Positions 21,355 through 32,676 of a stretch of 64,000 nucleotides of DNA are shown in pieces (the stretch's first letter is position 1; every line of letters starts with the position of its first letter). Made by a program: the position numbers and the translations under genes. Source of the stretch: Ailanthus altissimus (taxonomy: Eukaryota; Streptophyta; Magnoliopsida; Sapindales; Simaroubaceae); contig OX327683.1 of NCBI GenBank assembly GCA_946807835.1, positions 811,001-875,000 of the forward strand, written 5' to 3'. Below the pieces are notes generated by a model. It saw only the letters and a program-made list of their open reading frames with translations, was not told the origin of the DNA and did no database searches.

Positions 21355-22854
21355 TGAAGAAAATTGATTAAAAATCATTGGGATATAATTTGAAAAGCTA
21401 ATTAAGGACATTAGGTACGCGAGGATAGAAAACGAACACGAAAGACGGCGAAAGATGCAACTGGCAGTGCCTAAGTATGGGCATTACGTGCCAGGTTGTG
21501 GGTGTTGCAGTACCCAAAATAGCACCTAGGCACCGATGCGCCAAGTGCTCAGCACCGCGGTTCCCAGGTTAGAATGCCTAGTGCCGCAGCGCTAAAAGCT
21601 GGGCATCATAACGTCCAGCGTGAGAAGAGGTTTTCTAATTTGATTTGGCCTATTTTGACTTCCACTTGTTTCAAGACTCCTTAGTACTACTCTCATATAT
21701 TTAGGGTAAACCTAGATCATCCTAAATCTCATATAAAGACTCTTTATTGGCTTGTAAACAAAACTTTAAGACATATTTGTGATCAAACATACTTTGTGAG
21801 AGAAAATTTCTTAGTTGTAAGAGAGAGTGTTTACTTGTTAGTCTTTTTTATAAAAGGCATATGTAAGAATATTAATTAAAAATCATTGGAATATGATTTG
21901 GAGATCAAGCCAAGTGCGTAGGGTGCGCACGGATCGAAGACGGACGTGAAAGGAGGCGAAACCTGAAGAAGGGCGCGCATCAGGTGCCAGCGCCGCGGCA
22001 ACCAGGATGAATGCCGCGGTGGCACTTCCAGTACCTGAGCGCTGCGGCCCTAGGATCCAGTGCCGTAGCGCTCAGCAAATATCGGGCCAGTGCTGCGGCG
22101 ACGCGAACCAGCGCCGCGGCGCTGAACACGGGAATAGTGTCCCGAAATTAGGAAAATTCCTAATTTCGTCTCCCACTTGCTCTAGGACTCCCTAATACGA
22201 CTCCCACACGTATAGGGAATACCTAGGACGTCCCAAGGCCTATATAAAGGCTATCAATTGGCTTCTAAACACAACTTAGTGAACTTGACAACCTTTGTGA
22301 TCAAGTTAGTGAGATCTTTGTGATCTTAGAGAGATCTTGGTGATCAACAATAATCTTAGTGATTATTCTTAGTGGTTATTCTTAGTGGTTTTTTGTGAGA
22401 GAAAATCCCTAGAGAGCAAGAGAGAGTATTCTTTGTGATCTTTCTTGTAATAGGCATACTTTGTGGTTGCCTTGTGATTCAGAATAAGAGAAGAGTGTGA
22501 TCTTGATCCGCCGTGGACGTAGGCAAGTTGCCGAACCACGTAATTCTTTGTGTGTTCTTCTTCTACCATTTTCTCTCTTTTATTTCTTAATAACTGGTTA
22601 TGTATTATTATATTACTTGGGAGAATTGTTTAGCTCGTTTGTGTGCTTCCGCTTCAACAGCATATTTTGTGAGTGCCTTGAGATTCAATAATAAAGAGTG
22701 AGTGATCTTGATCAACTGTAGACATAGGTAAGTTGCCGAGCTATGTAAATTCTATATATTCTTTTTTTATTCTTTCTCTTTTAAATTTTTTAATCACTTG
22801 TTTTGCATTATATTACTTGAGTTGTTTGCTTGTTTGTGTGCTTTCACTTAAACA
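21355..22854 (+). mobile_element. 3' LTR of family-A copia, interrupted
   Basis: It runs from TGAAGAAAATTGATTAAAAATC to ACTTAAACA, with a younger solo LTR of the same family at 21862-22659. Without that insertion and one duplication it is about 697 bp. The GC-rich tract at about 21450-21625 matches the 5' LTR. Confidence 0.8.
21862..22659 (+). mobile_element. Solo LTR, copia family A, 798 bp
   Basis: It begins TGTAAGAATATTAATT and ends CGCTTCAACA, flanked by perfect GCATA duplications at 21857-21861 and 22660-22664. It holds a GC-rich tract at 21975-22135, including the perfect 14-bp palindrome AGCGCCGCGGCGCT, a TATATAAAGG box near 22243 and GATCTTNGTGATC-type repeats at 22310-22400. It has inserted into an LTR of its own family. 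Confidence 0.92.
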
Positions 22855-24520
22855 CATGTCTTACTAAGTTGCCACTTATGACCATTCACATTGTGCTATG
22901 TGGCTGCCCAATAGTTAAATGACACTTGTCAAGCAATATTAATTAACAACAATTGCTAATTAAATGTTTTCAAGTCCCTTATAATTAAGTTAAATTAGAT
23001 ATTACTTTGATTAAGCAAGGGAAAATCGGCATTTTCTGCTTTTTGTTTATGATTTTATTTTGATTTATCTGTTAGATCAATGATTTTTTTTTTATCGAAA
23101 CAGTGCAGTTACTCTTTTGTTAAAGCAATTAGGTACTTTTCAAGATTGGGAACTCATAGGAAATAGGAGACCATTGGCTATTTTGGAAAAGAAAATTAAA
23201 GATTTAATGAATAAAACAAAATAAAAATAGGGAAGAAAGTGACAATTTTCCTAATGTATTCAAGGTTATTTAGATAATTTTATTCATTATTAAATTTAAT
23301 AGGTCATGAAATAGAAATAATTATTTAGATAAATAATTTGTTATTAATAAAAAAGATCAAGTCATCATATGAAGATGTTCAAGTATATGAGATCGAAAAC
23401 CTGTTGCTGTACCAATTCGTGGCCAAGTTATTTAATTTCATCACGTACCAATATATATTATATATCCACTGTATATTTCAGTGATTACCTATTGGGACAA
23501 TACATTTAATATTGACGTTCACCAAAAGAACACACTGTATTTTTAAAATCACAACATGATTAGAGATCAAAAATATTATAAACTGCAAAACTTTTTTTTT
23601 CCTGAATTTTACAAATGATTTCTTATTGAGCAAAACTTGAGAAGTCGACTTGGGATGGTAGAATTATATGATTTAATGCTTCTGTAATTCTAATATGTGA
23701 TATATGTGCTTCCTAATATGTATTGAAAAATATATTTTATATAATTGAGGATTATAAATGTACTGCTGGGGAATAAGTTTTTAACATTTATTGTGTTTCA
23801 AGTACAGCTAATTATAAAGATTACCCTAAAGTCAGCGATACACGAATGGATCAAGATAAATTATTAAAAAGAAAATTAATTGATGGTTAATTAGGGCATG
23901 CCATCGCAGATGTCTTCAATTTTTTTATATTTATAAGTTAAAATTTATTAATTATGAGTATTTGTAACTTGGGTATTTAATTTAATTATAGGGAAAAGAG
24001 ATGAAACTTTTTTTGGTTTCAATTTGTTACATGGTATTTGTAACTTGCAATTACCAAAATGTTTTCTTGGGTTTGAATGGTAATGGGATTTGGCAGTGAT
24101 AAATTGTGGTTTTATACTAACATGGTTGAATTATGAGACAGAATTTAATTTACGAGTTCGAAGTTGTGGTTATGGCAGTGACAGAGGCAGCTAAGGGTAG
24201 AGATGTGAGGATAAATTTGTCGTTATACTAAAATTTTAAGTTAAAGTGCCAAGTTTGTACAATTATAGGTCAAAGTTTAATATCTCCAATTTTATGGAAA
24301 TATATATACAAAATAAATAATTATTTGAAGAAGTTTTAACTAAGATGCCACCCCAAAATTAAATTTGTAAAAGAACTAAAAAAAAAAGGTTAGCAAAATG
24401 TTGTTAATAATATAGATTAATGAAAATATTAAAAAGCATATAATGATTAACTAGATATAATTTGAACTATCAGTTTCAAACAAAATTAAAAATAAAAACA
24501 AAGAAGTTAGATATAATTTG
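22855..24520. repeat. Intergenic DNA with block P copy and an R-like segment
   Basis: 23005-23430 is a copy of block P. 24225-24520 resembles the middle of block R (AAGTTTGTACAATTATAGG, then CCACCCCAAAATTAAATTTG) and also 30955-31165. Between them I see AT-rich DNA without a recognisable gene. Confidence 0.55.
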
Positions 24521-25292
24521 TGTTGAAGCGGAAGTATACAAACAAGTTAAACAATTCACTCAAGTAATATAATAATGTAGAACAAATTATTAAGAAATAA
24601 AAGAGAGAAAGGGGTAGAAGAAGAACACACAAAGAATTACGTGGTTCAATAACTTGTTTACGTCCACGGCGGATCAAGATCACACTCTTCTCTTATTATG
24701 AATCATAAAACAACCACAAAGTATGCGTATTACAAGAAAGATCACAAAGAAAATTTTCTCTTACCCTTTAGGAATTTTCTCTCACAAAGAACCACTAAAA
24801 ATAATCACTAAGATTATTGTTGATCACCAAGATCTCACTAAGATCACAAAGATCACTATTGATCACAAAGATGTGTTTATAAGCCAATTAATAGCCTTTA
24901 TATAAGTCTTGGGACGTCCAAAGTTTTCTCTATACGTGTGGGAGTCGTATTAGGGAGTCATAAAATAAGTGGGAGACGAAATTAGGAAATTTCATAATTT
25001 CAGAATACTGTTTCCGCATCCAGCGCTGCAGTGCTGGGATCTCGTCGCTCCAGCACTGGCACGCTTTCTGCTGAATGCTGCGGCGTTGGCTTTCTGGCGC
25101 CGTGGCACTAACATACTGGAAGTTGCGCCGCAACATCCATACTTGGTCGTTGTGATGCTAGCGCTTGGCGTCTTATGCCCCCTTCTTTATTTTTTTACCT
25201 TCTTTCACATCCGTTTTCAATCCATGCGTACCTTACACACTTACCTTAATTCTTAAATTATATTTTAATAATTTTTAATCAATATTCTCACA
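24521..25292 (-). mobile_element. Solo LTR, copia family A, 772 bp, minus strand
   Basis: On the minus strand it starts TGTGAGAATATTGATT and ends GCTTCAACA. The flanks are ATTTG (24516-24520) and ATTTA (25293-25297), a target duplication with one change. It carries the GC-rich repeated tract at 25015-25170. The open frames of 60-95 codons over it are shadows of LTR sequence. Confidence 0.88.
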
Positions 25293-26040
25293 ATTTAGAT
25301 TAAAGCACGTAAATCATTTCAAATGAGAAAACGAATTAAATGAACTGACTAAAAAAATTATAGTAAAATAGGAACTATGTTGTTCCACGTAGTAGTTCAA
25401 ATACGTAACAAAAGCGCATCTTATAAAAAAATTATATTTTATGTAAGTGGTACAATTACTACTACTCATGTTCAGACATTTGCTCCGACGGTAAAGTCAA
25501 GACGGTTTTACTAGAAATGTTTTATCATAACAATGTTAGTTCTTTCATTGATTGTAATGTAATTAGTTCAGGTTTAAATTGATTGCAATGCAATTAGTTA
25601 AGGTTCAAAAATTGGCAAAGGCCAAGACAATTTTATCAAAACAGTTTTAATTCTTCAAATTATTTTGTTGATTATAATGTAATTTTTATTAAAATAAACT
25701 CCTTTTTTTCTTTTTTTAAAAAATTTTTCAACTAGTAAATATATATTTTTTACACCAAAATGCTCATAAAAAAAGGGAAAAGGGAAAAAACCTTACATAT
25801 CAATTAATTTTGGAAAAACAAATGACTAAGAACTTGTTTTTGAACAACTTTTGTCTTTGCATGGTTACTTTATCCATCAATTTAATTGTTTAAAAAAAAA
25901 TTAAGATTAGTTTTAATTCTTCCAATTGTTTCGTTGATTGCAATGTAATTTATTTGGAAAGGTTATTTAATTAATTGTAATGCAATTAGTTGATATTTAA
26001 ATGTAATACTTGAAAAAAAAAATACTATTGTGGTATGAAT
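25293..26040. other. AT-rich intergenic DNA
   Basis: There is no gene I can support. Several GATTGTAATGTAATTAGTT-type motifs recur (25545, 25570, 25665, 25940, 25975) and again at 31550-31700, so this stretch is a diverged copy of 31200-31790. Confidence 0.45.
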
Positions 26041-26680
26041 GAGTTATAAAGTAGGGCGTTAATAGTGAGAGACGGGTGATATTATCATATCTGCTTTCAT
26101 CAATGCAATATAAAGTTTCGAAAAAAAATGGTTGAAGTTAAGGAGAAGGTGGTTATTACGGGAAGGAAATTGAAATTGGTTCATACAACACACTGATAGA
26201 TTGATAAATAAAAGGAAAATATTAGAAAGGCAACAGTAAATCATCCTCTGCCATTCAAACGACTTCAAACCATCTGGAGCACTAAGCACACAGTAGTTTC
26301 TCCTTATTTGCAGAATTTAAATAAGAGGGAGAAAAGAAACACATTGACTGTCATCACATCACTTATTTAGTAAACTTTAACTTTGCGATGACGAACACTC
26401 TCCTTCAGTCTAATTTCCAGGCCGAAATATATTCTTCGCGCTAGGGGTAGAGGTTCCTGTAAAGACCATAATTAACCAAAAATTAACTTTTTTTTTTTTT
26501 TTTTTGGTGGCTAAAGTTTTTTATTCTTTGCAATAAAGCTTTTCAAAGTTACGAATCTTTTAGCACTAAAGAAATAACAACGAGAAAAATAAGATATAAT
26601 CTTTATAAAGAGATATGGATCCTCTCCTGGTTTCGTTTTTTCTTTTTTTTTTTTTAAAAATAAATGTTAACAATCTCAAT
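26041..26680. repeat. Block V, copy 1
   Basis: From about 26228 to 26640 it is nearly identical to 32060-32480, while sequence on either side is more diverged. On the minus strand, TTTACAG precedes a 29-codon frame EPLPLARRIYFGLEIRLKES... ending in TAA near 26379, which looks like a terminal exon. On the plus strand an ATG at 26389 opens MTNTLLQSNFQAEIYSSR then stop. I do not recognise either product. Copy 1 lacks about 96 bp present in copy 2. Confidence 0.5.
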
Positions 26681-26892
26681 TGTAACATTTATATTTTAAT
26701 TTTCTCTTTCCTCTCATTTCTTTTTCACATATATACATTCTAACAATCTCAATTGTAAGTGAAAACTAAAGAATTTCAAATCTTTAAGTTAATCAATTTT
26801 GTAGAACTCTTTTATAAATGGATTTTCTTATTTGAGCTCCTTGGGTGTAGTTCCGATGGTTGTGAATGTGTTTAGTATCTGTGAACATTATC

Positions 26893-28485
26893 TAGGGATC
26901 ATATTCTGCTTCCAATGCAAATGAATTGGATCCTTTTGTTTACTTATTATTTTTGGCTCTTAATTTTTACTAGAAGAAAAATTATCAGTTTATTATTTTA
27001 TTTTATTTAAATATACTAATTTAAGTTCTATTATTTTCAAAATTCTACTTTAATTCCGTTAAAATAATTTTATTAAAATTAATTTTTAAAATGATGTACT
27101 TGTCTTTTAATCTGATATGATATAATCTAAAATTAAAAAGTTGACACTAATTAATTCAAAATATTTATTTGTTAGCTACAAGGCATAAAAATAGATATAC
27201 ATATATTAAAATGATGAAAGTGGTCAAAATACAAACCCACCCTCCCAAAAAATATAAAGCAAAAGTTACATCATAGTCAAGCTAGTGTCAACTCAATAAT
27301 TTTTGTTAATCAAAATTCTTCAATTAGATATTAATGGAGAAAGAACAGACATTCAAGGGGACATAAAGCGCCTTACCACAATAACAAACTCATAGAACAC
27401 GAGTAGAAATTCTGGTGGGGGGTGTTTAAAGTTTCAAAGTTAAAAAATACAAATGTTAAACTAAAAGTTTCAGGTTAAAATGTCAAGTTTGTAAATTATA
27501 GGGCTACAGTTTAATATTTTCAGTTTTATAGAAAATATATATATATATATATATACAAAATTTGTAATCATTTAAATAAATTTAGCTGAGCTGACACTTC
27601 AGAATTAAATTTGTAATTGAACTAAAAGAACAAGCATTCTTTTTAATGATATAACTAATCAAGATATTTAGAAAAATATTAAAATTAATTAGATATAATA
27701 CTAATTAAAAACTCAGTATTAATATTAAAAATAAATATTAATAAAAGTTAAAGAAGCATAATGTTTTGAGTTAAATACTTTAATCCCTAATTAGTTTTTT
27801 TAAAATATTAATACACGTTATCAAACTCACATCTACATTTATCAACTTAGTCCTGCCAATTGATATTGAGGAATTCGATCTAAGTAAGACACGTCGCCAC
27901 GTTCCTCCAAAAAATACATAGTACAAAGTGATTGACTGATAACTTCCCCGCACACCCCTCCCTCCCCCCCCCCCTCCCTAAAATAATGACAAACTCATGA
28001 CGTAAGTTAACCGCTCAGAGAGGCTATATGAAAAGGATTTCCAACTCACATGCATATACAAATAAATGAATCCTAAATCTACATAATTTTTGAACTATTT
28101 TCTCTCCATCTTTTGCCAAAGAGTGCTGACTCAAGCATTTATCAACATTTATCAACCTAGCTACCATGACAAGGTACTCTCCATAAAACAATAATGTTGT
28201 CCACATTGTGAAAATCTACCACCACACATTTTGTTGACAGGGGCCTAATAGTATTTAGACATAAAGTTGATTCTTTAGCTGGTAAATGCATCATCACTTG
28301 ACAATAACATAAATAAACATAAAGTAAATTTCAATGGGATGCGTGAGCTGTATAATCAATAATTTATATGCTCTATAATGATCTCCTCTTTAACATTTAT
28401 CTAGTAGTTACATTCTTTCTTCATTTATTACTAGAACCACTAAATAACAACTGAGATAAAATATTATTTACAATACAAACGCTTT
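26893..28485 (+). repeat. Duplicated block R, copy b
   Basis: It is collinear with 10027-11602, with small indels. It contains a (TA)n run at about 27537-27555 and a C-rich run at 27955-27977 where the other copies have ordinary sequence. It leads into the second LOG-like remnant. Confidence 0.65.
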
Positions 28486-28495
28486 TATTGTTTTA

Positions 28496-28815
28496 CTAAG
28501 TGATTTTAGTATATTGAAAGAAATTTTTTAAATTACCTTTTGGATCTAACTGAATATTCACCAAAAATTCATAGGTTTGTTAAATGTTAATAATTATTTT
28601 GATTACTTATTCTTTTATCAAGCTGTGGTACATAATTTTATTTCATATTTGACATGACAGATTCTCGTTTCTACTACCAATGCAGATGAATTGATTAATA
28701 AATTACAAGTAGTTACCTATGAACCTGACCCAGCAATAACTCGAATCAATTGGTCAATGAGCCATAACAAGCAAAAATTGAATCTAACACTTCGTTTGTA
28801 TATATTTTTTGTTTT
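28496..28815 (+). pseudogene. LOG-like phosphoribohydrolase, C-terminal half (copy b)
   Basis: One frame, with three stops, reads through FIGLLNVNNYFDYLFF, VVHNFISYLT, QILVSTTNADELINKLQ, VTYEPDPAITRINWS and KLNLTLRL. These align with the second half of plant LOG enzymes, which cleave cytokinin riboside 5'-monophosphate to free cytokinin. The N-terminal half with the GGGS and PGGxGTxxE boxes is absent: the fragment starts just after that motif, directly behind block R. There is no intron over this ~105-codon span. It is not functional. Confidence 0.75.
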
Positions 28816-30187
28816 ATTTATTTATTAGCATAATCCTTTTAGTTTATATTTGTTTAAGTGTCTCTCAAGTTTTTTTTTTTTAATAACTGGCGTTTTAGGT
28901 AATGTCTCCTATACTTTATCTCTTTCTATTTAAACATTGAGGACAATGTTTCATTTGGTTTGGAGGGAGGATAGTAAACATAAATTGTATTTTGCATTCA
29001 AAAAAATAATTTAAAAAAAAAAAGAAAAACAGAAAGATAATGTGGTCCAACATACTTATTTGATTAAAATGGTAGAGTAAAGAGTTCATTTTTAAACTCT
29101 TGAGATGCATTTTAGATTAAATTATATTAAGAATGACAGAGTAAGAAGTTTTATTTCTAACTTTTGAAATGCATTTTAACTAACTTGTTGTTATTTTTCA
29201 TGCATTGTCGTTTATTGCTTGTAGTCTTAGTAATTCTTGTATAAAGGAATTTACTTTTCTACTTAGGTATGATTTCAAAATTATTTGGATTGAGTCACTG
29301 TTTTGATTTAGGTTACTAAAGAATGACTTTCGAAATATGTTTTAGCATAATGCTAAGCCTTGTGGTAAGATGGATGATTCAATTTATGTAGCAAAGAGAA
29401 TTCTCATGTTTAAGTATATATTTTTCTAATCTCACATATCTTTTGTGAGTAAATGGAAAAGTTGAGAAAACAGCTTATGAACTTTCATTGATTCTTTGAA
29501 TTGGTTAATTTTTATTTTCATTGATATTATTTGAATTAAAAAAAATAAGTTGGTTGCATTTGTGTATAATATATTTTGGTGAGAAATTTTTTATTATTTT
29601 GTAATGCTTCCTTGTATTCTTGAGAAAACAAAAAAGAGAAAGCAAAATACAAAAAAAAAAAATAGAAAGAAAAAAAAAAGAAGATTCAATTTAGTTTAAT
29701 AAAGTCTTCATTTAATTTTAGAAGGAAAATATTTTGTAAGATAGTTTTCTCATCAAGCTATATTTGTATTATTCTCACAAGACAATTGAAGTCCTAAAGC
29801 TGGTGCATGTCAAGAATGATTGATTTTCCTATCTTTGGATCAATATTATTTTGTATGTCTATCCTTAAAATTGACTATTTCTTGAGTGCTTAATTATTTT
29901 TCAACTTTATGAGAGAAATCCTAATCTTTTAAACAATCATACACTTGTGAGAATATGTAGTTAAGGCTTTTACTTCGAGAAATTCTCAAGGCTATATTTG
30001 TTGTGGTTTTTGGTAGGATGGTTACAGTTAAGTTCACACACACAAAATTTTTAAAAGTTATAATTGAAAAAACCATAATAGCAATAGTGATTTTGAACTG
30101 ACTTTTTGTTTGCAAGGCTTAGGTTATTTTGCATATTCTATTTATGCTTAAATTGTTAGAGACAAGTAATAAGTTGGTTGGGGGTTG
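28816..30187 (+). mobile_element. Block S, copy b (3' internal region of gypsy-like element)
   Basis: Collinear with 11763-13105. It contains ATTGAGGACAATGTTTCATT and GGAGGGAGG at 28935-28975, and the polypurine tract GGTTGGGGGTTG before the LTR start at 30188. It is non-coding. Confidence 0.55.
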
Positions 30188-30672
30188 TAATGAACACATG
30201 AAAATACATATTTATTAAGAGATTCAATTACTATTTAATATTACTAATTTTAGCATTTTTGTATTTTTAATTTAAAATAAAGTATTCTCCTTAAATTGTG
30301 ATTAATGAATGTTATTTGCACAGGTTTAGATAAAATAGACGTAACTCTCAATGGAAAAATCAAAATAAAGAAATTCTTAAACTGGAATAACAATATTCAA
30401 TCTTACATAAACTTAAAGAACAGTTGAAAAGTCAAATCCAATATATTATGGGTCAAAAATTGAGATACAATAGAATTAGATTATAACTTCTACTCAATTT
30501 GAGCCAACTCATGTATTTGGCCAGTATTTTACAAAGTACGTACCCAATTGGTATAATTTTTGAAGTTGTAAAATACTGATAAAATTATCAACAACTCTTA
30601 TGTTGATGGTAAAATTCAAATCAGTCATTATCATAAACCAAATTATAATGTAAATTAGTAAAAGAGTTGTAT
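30188..30672 (+). mobile_element. Truncated T LTR, copy b
   Basis: It matches 13106-13580 and then breaks off into unrelated sequence. The initial TG has become TA. Confidence 0.65.
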
Positions 30673-30870
30673 TGTAATTGCTATATGAAGCTACCCATAC
30701 TGTCAGCAGTAAGCCATTTGAGTTTTGCCGCTAACTCTAAGAACTGCTCCCAGTCCTCCTTTTCTACCATTTCCTCTTATCTCTTTCTTGTTTAAAATTA
30801 ACCTGGGACGATATGAAAGCTCCTGCCTTTGCACCAGAAATATATTTATACACCGAGGATCAACCTATTT
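30673..30870 (-). pseudogene. Unidentified exon-like remnant, copy 1
   Basis: A short minus-strand frame reads MVEKEDWEQFLELAAKLKWL, then TADSMGSFI and stop. It aligns with 39057-39239, where relatives of these residues (FYWLTPNTNSWGSFI) end a longer frame. Both copies share the upstream segment around GCACAAAG and CCTGGGAC. Shared coding similarity between diverged copies suggests a real but lost gene. I do not recognise the family. Confidence 0.4.
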
Positions 30871-31405
30871 GATGATATATTAATTTATTTAAATAAATGA
30901 AGACTCTGAGTTGCAAAACTCTTCCACGTCCTTATAAACTGTCATGTCTTGTTCATTAAAGTGTCAAGTTTGTACAATTATAGGCCAAAGTTTAATATCT
31001 ATCTCCAATTTTATAGAATATATATATATAAAATTAATAATTATTTAAAGAAGTTTTAACTAAGCTGTCACCCCAAAATGAATGAAAATATTTATAAAAA
31101 TATAAAGATTAACTAGATATAATTTGAACTGTCAGTTTCGGGGGGAAAAAAAAAAGGAACTGGATATAATTTGTACTAAGCAAATAAATCAATTCAATTG
31201 ACAAAACTAATTAAAAAGAATTAACTATAAAAGTTAAAGTAAAATTAAGAAACAAGAAATTAATTCCAATACGATTATTTTAACTTTGAAGCTTCCTAAA
31301 TCAATCTCCATCAAAACGTTTCTCTTTTTCGCGTATTAGTCCTAAATCAATAGGAACTATGTCGTTTCCATGAAGTAGTTCAAATACGTAACACGGGCGC
31401 ATCTT

Positions 31406-31440
<35 letters not shown>

Positions 31441-31786
31441 CCATACCTCCAACGGTAAAGTTCATGTACTCTTAATTTAAGTTAAAAGGTTCGAATTTTG
31501 ACAAAAACTAATACAGTTTTACCAGAATAGTTTTAATTAGTCTAATTGTTTCGTTGATTGTAATGTAATTAGTTGAAAATTTTAACTGTAATATTATAAT
31601 CATTTTAGTCCCTCCTTGTTCGTGAGGGTTATTTAGTTAATGTAATCATTATAGTCCCTCATTGTTTGGGAGGTTGATTTAGTTAATATAATCATTTTAG
31701 TTGGACTGTAATATTGTAATTACTTAAAATTGAGATTTGAAATATAATATTTAGAAAAAAAAAATTACTGTAGTATGAATGAGTTA
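30871..31786. other. AT-rich intergenic DNA with short repeats
   Basis: 30955-31165 resembles 24225-24480. A (TA)n run lies at about 31405-31438. 31596-31705 is a two-copy tandem repeat of about 60 bp, each copy with a GTCCCTC...GAGGG-type hairpin. No gene is seen. Confidence 0.5.
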
Positions 31787-32510
31787 TGAAGTATGGGGTT
31801 AATAGTGAGAGACGGGTGATATTATCATATCTGCTTTCAGGTATGCTGATATAAAGATTTTTGTTAAAAAAAAGTTGAAGTTAAGGAAAAAGTGCTTATT
31901 ACGGGAAGGAAATTGAAAATGGTTCATACAACACACTGATAGATTGACAAATAAAAGGAAAATATATAGAAAGACAGCAGTGAAAGACAGACGAACAAGT
32001 CGCTTCTGGAGACCACCTCGAAGAGAAAAGGGAAATTTGCGTCCGCTTCTCCCAAAGGGTCTTCAAAGTAAATCATCACCTGCCATTCAAACGACTTCAA
32101 ACCATCTGGAGCACTAAGCACACAGTAGTTTCTCCTTATTTGCAGAATTTAAATAAGAGGGAGAAAAGAAACACATTGACTGTCATCACATCACTTATTT
32201 AGTAAACTTTAACTTTGCGATGACGAACACTCTCCTTCAGTCTAATTTCCAGGCCGAAATATATTCTTCGCGCTAGGGGTAGAGGTTCCTGTAAAGACCA
32301 TAATTAACCAAAAATTAACTTTTTTTTTTTTTTTTTGGTGGCTAAAGTTTTTAATTCTTTGCAATAAAGCTTTTCAAAGTTACGAATCTTTTAGCACTAA
32401 GGAAATAACAACCAGGAAAATAAGATATAATCTTTATAAAGAGATATGGATCCTCTCCTGGTTTCGTTTGTTATTATTTTTTTTTTTAAAAAGAAATGTT
32501 AACATGTGGT
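31787..32510. repeat. Block V, copy 2
   Basis: The near-identical partner of 26041-26680. It has the extra ~96 bp at 31980-32070, which on the minus strand extends the frame with VMIYFEDPLGEADANFPFLF. The same TTTACAG-preceded terminal-exon-like frame lies on the minus strand (about 32210-32300). Function is unknown. Confidence 0.5.
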
Positions 32511-32676
32511 ATATACGCGTTTGATGATCCAGATTAAGAGATTAAATTTTAATTGCTACATCAATGTTAAAAATATAATTTTAACTACACAATACTATTA
32601 TTACATATTTGTCTCTAGATCTTTAAAATTCAAAGATAGAATAAAATATTAGAGACTAGGAGAGAATCCAAATCCC
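32511..32676. other. Segment flanking the non-LTR insertion, copy of 46930-47055
   Basis: It matches 46930-47055 (ACTATTATTACATATTTGTC, then GGAGAGAATCCAA), and block P resumes after the insertion. The two loci therefore give a filled and an empty site. Confidence 0.55.

Larger units (their letters stand above)
14665..22854 (+). mobile_element. Ty1/copia element, family A, broken and nested
   Basis: In order: truncated 5' LTR, PBS, gag, start of protease, [solo LTR and T fragment], end of integrase, RT, RNase H, polypurine tract, and a 3' LTR interrupted by another solo LTR. The order PR-IN-RT-RH is that of Ty1/copia. Much of the integrase is missing at the insertion site. The 7636-8740 remnant and the minus-strand element at 60665-64000 are relatives, as judged by shared linker and LTR sequence. 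Confidence 0.85.

Noticed and set aside
27955..27977. C-rich run in block R copy b
   Set aside because: It is absent from the other R copies and most likely a simple expansion or sequencing artefact. No structure beyond the homopolymer.
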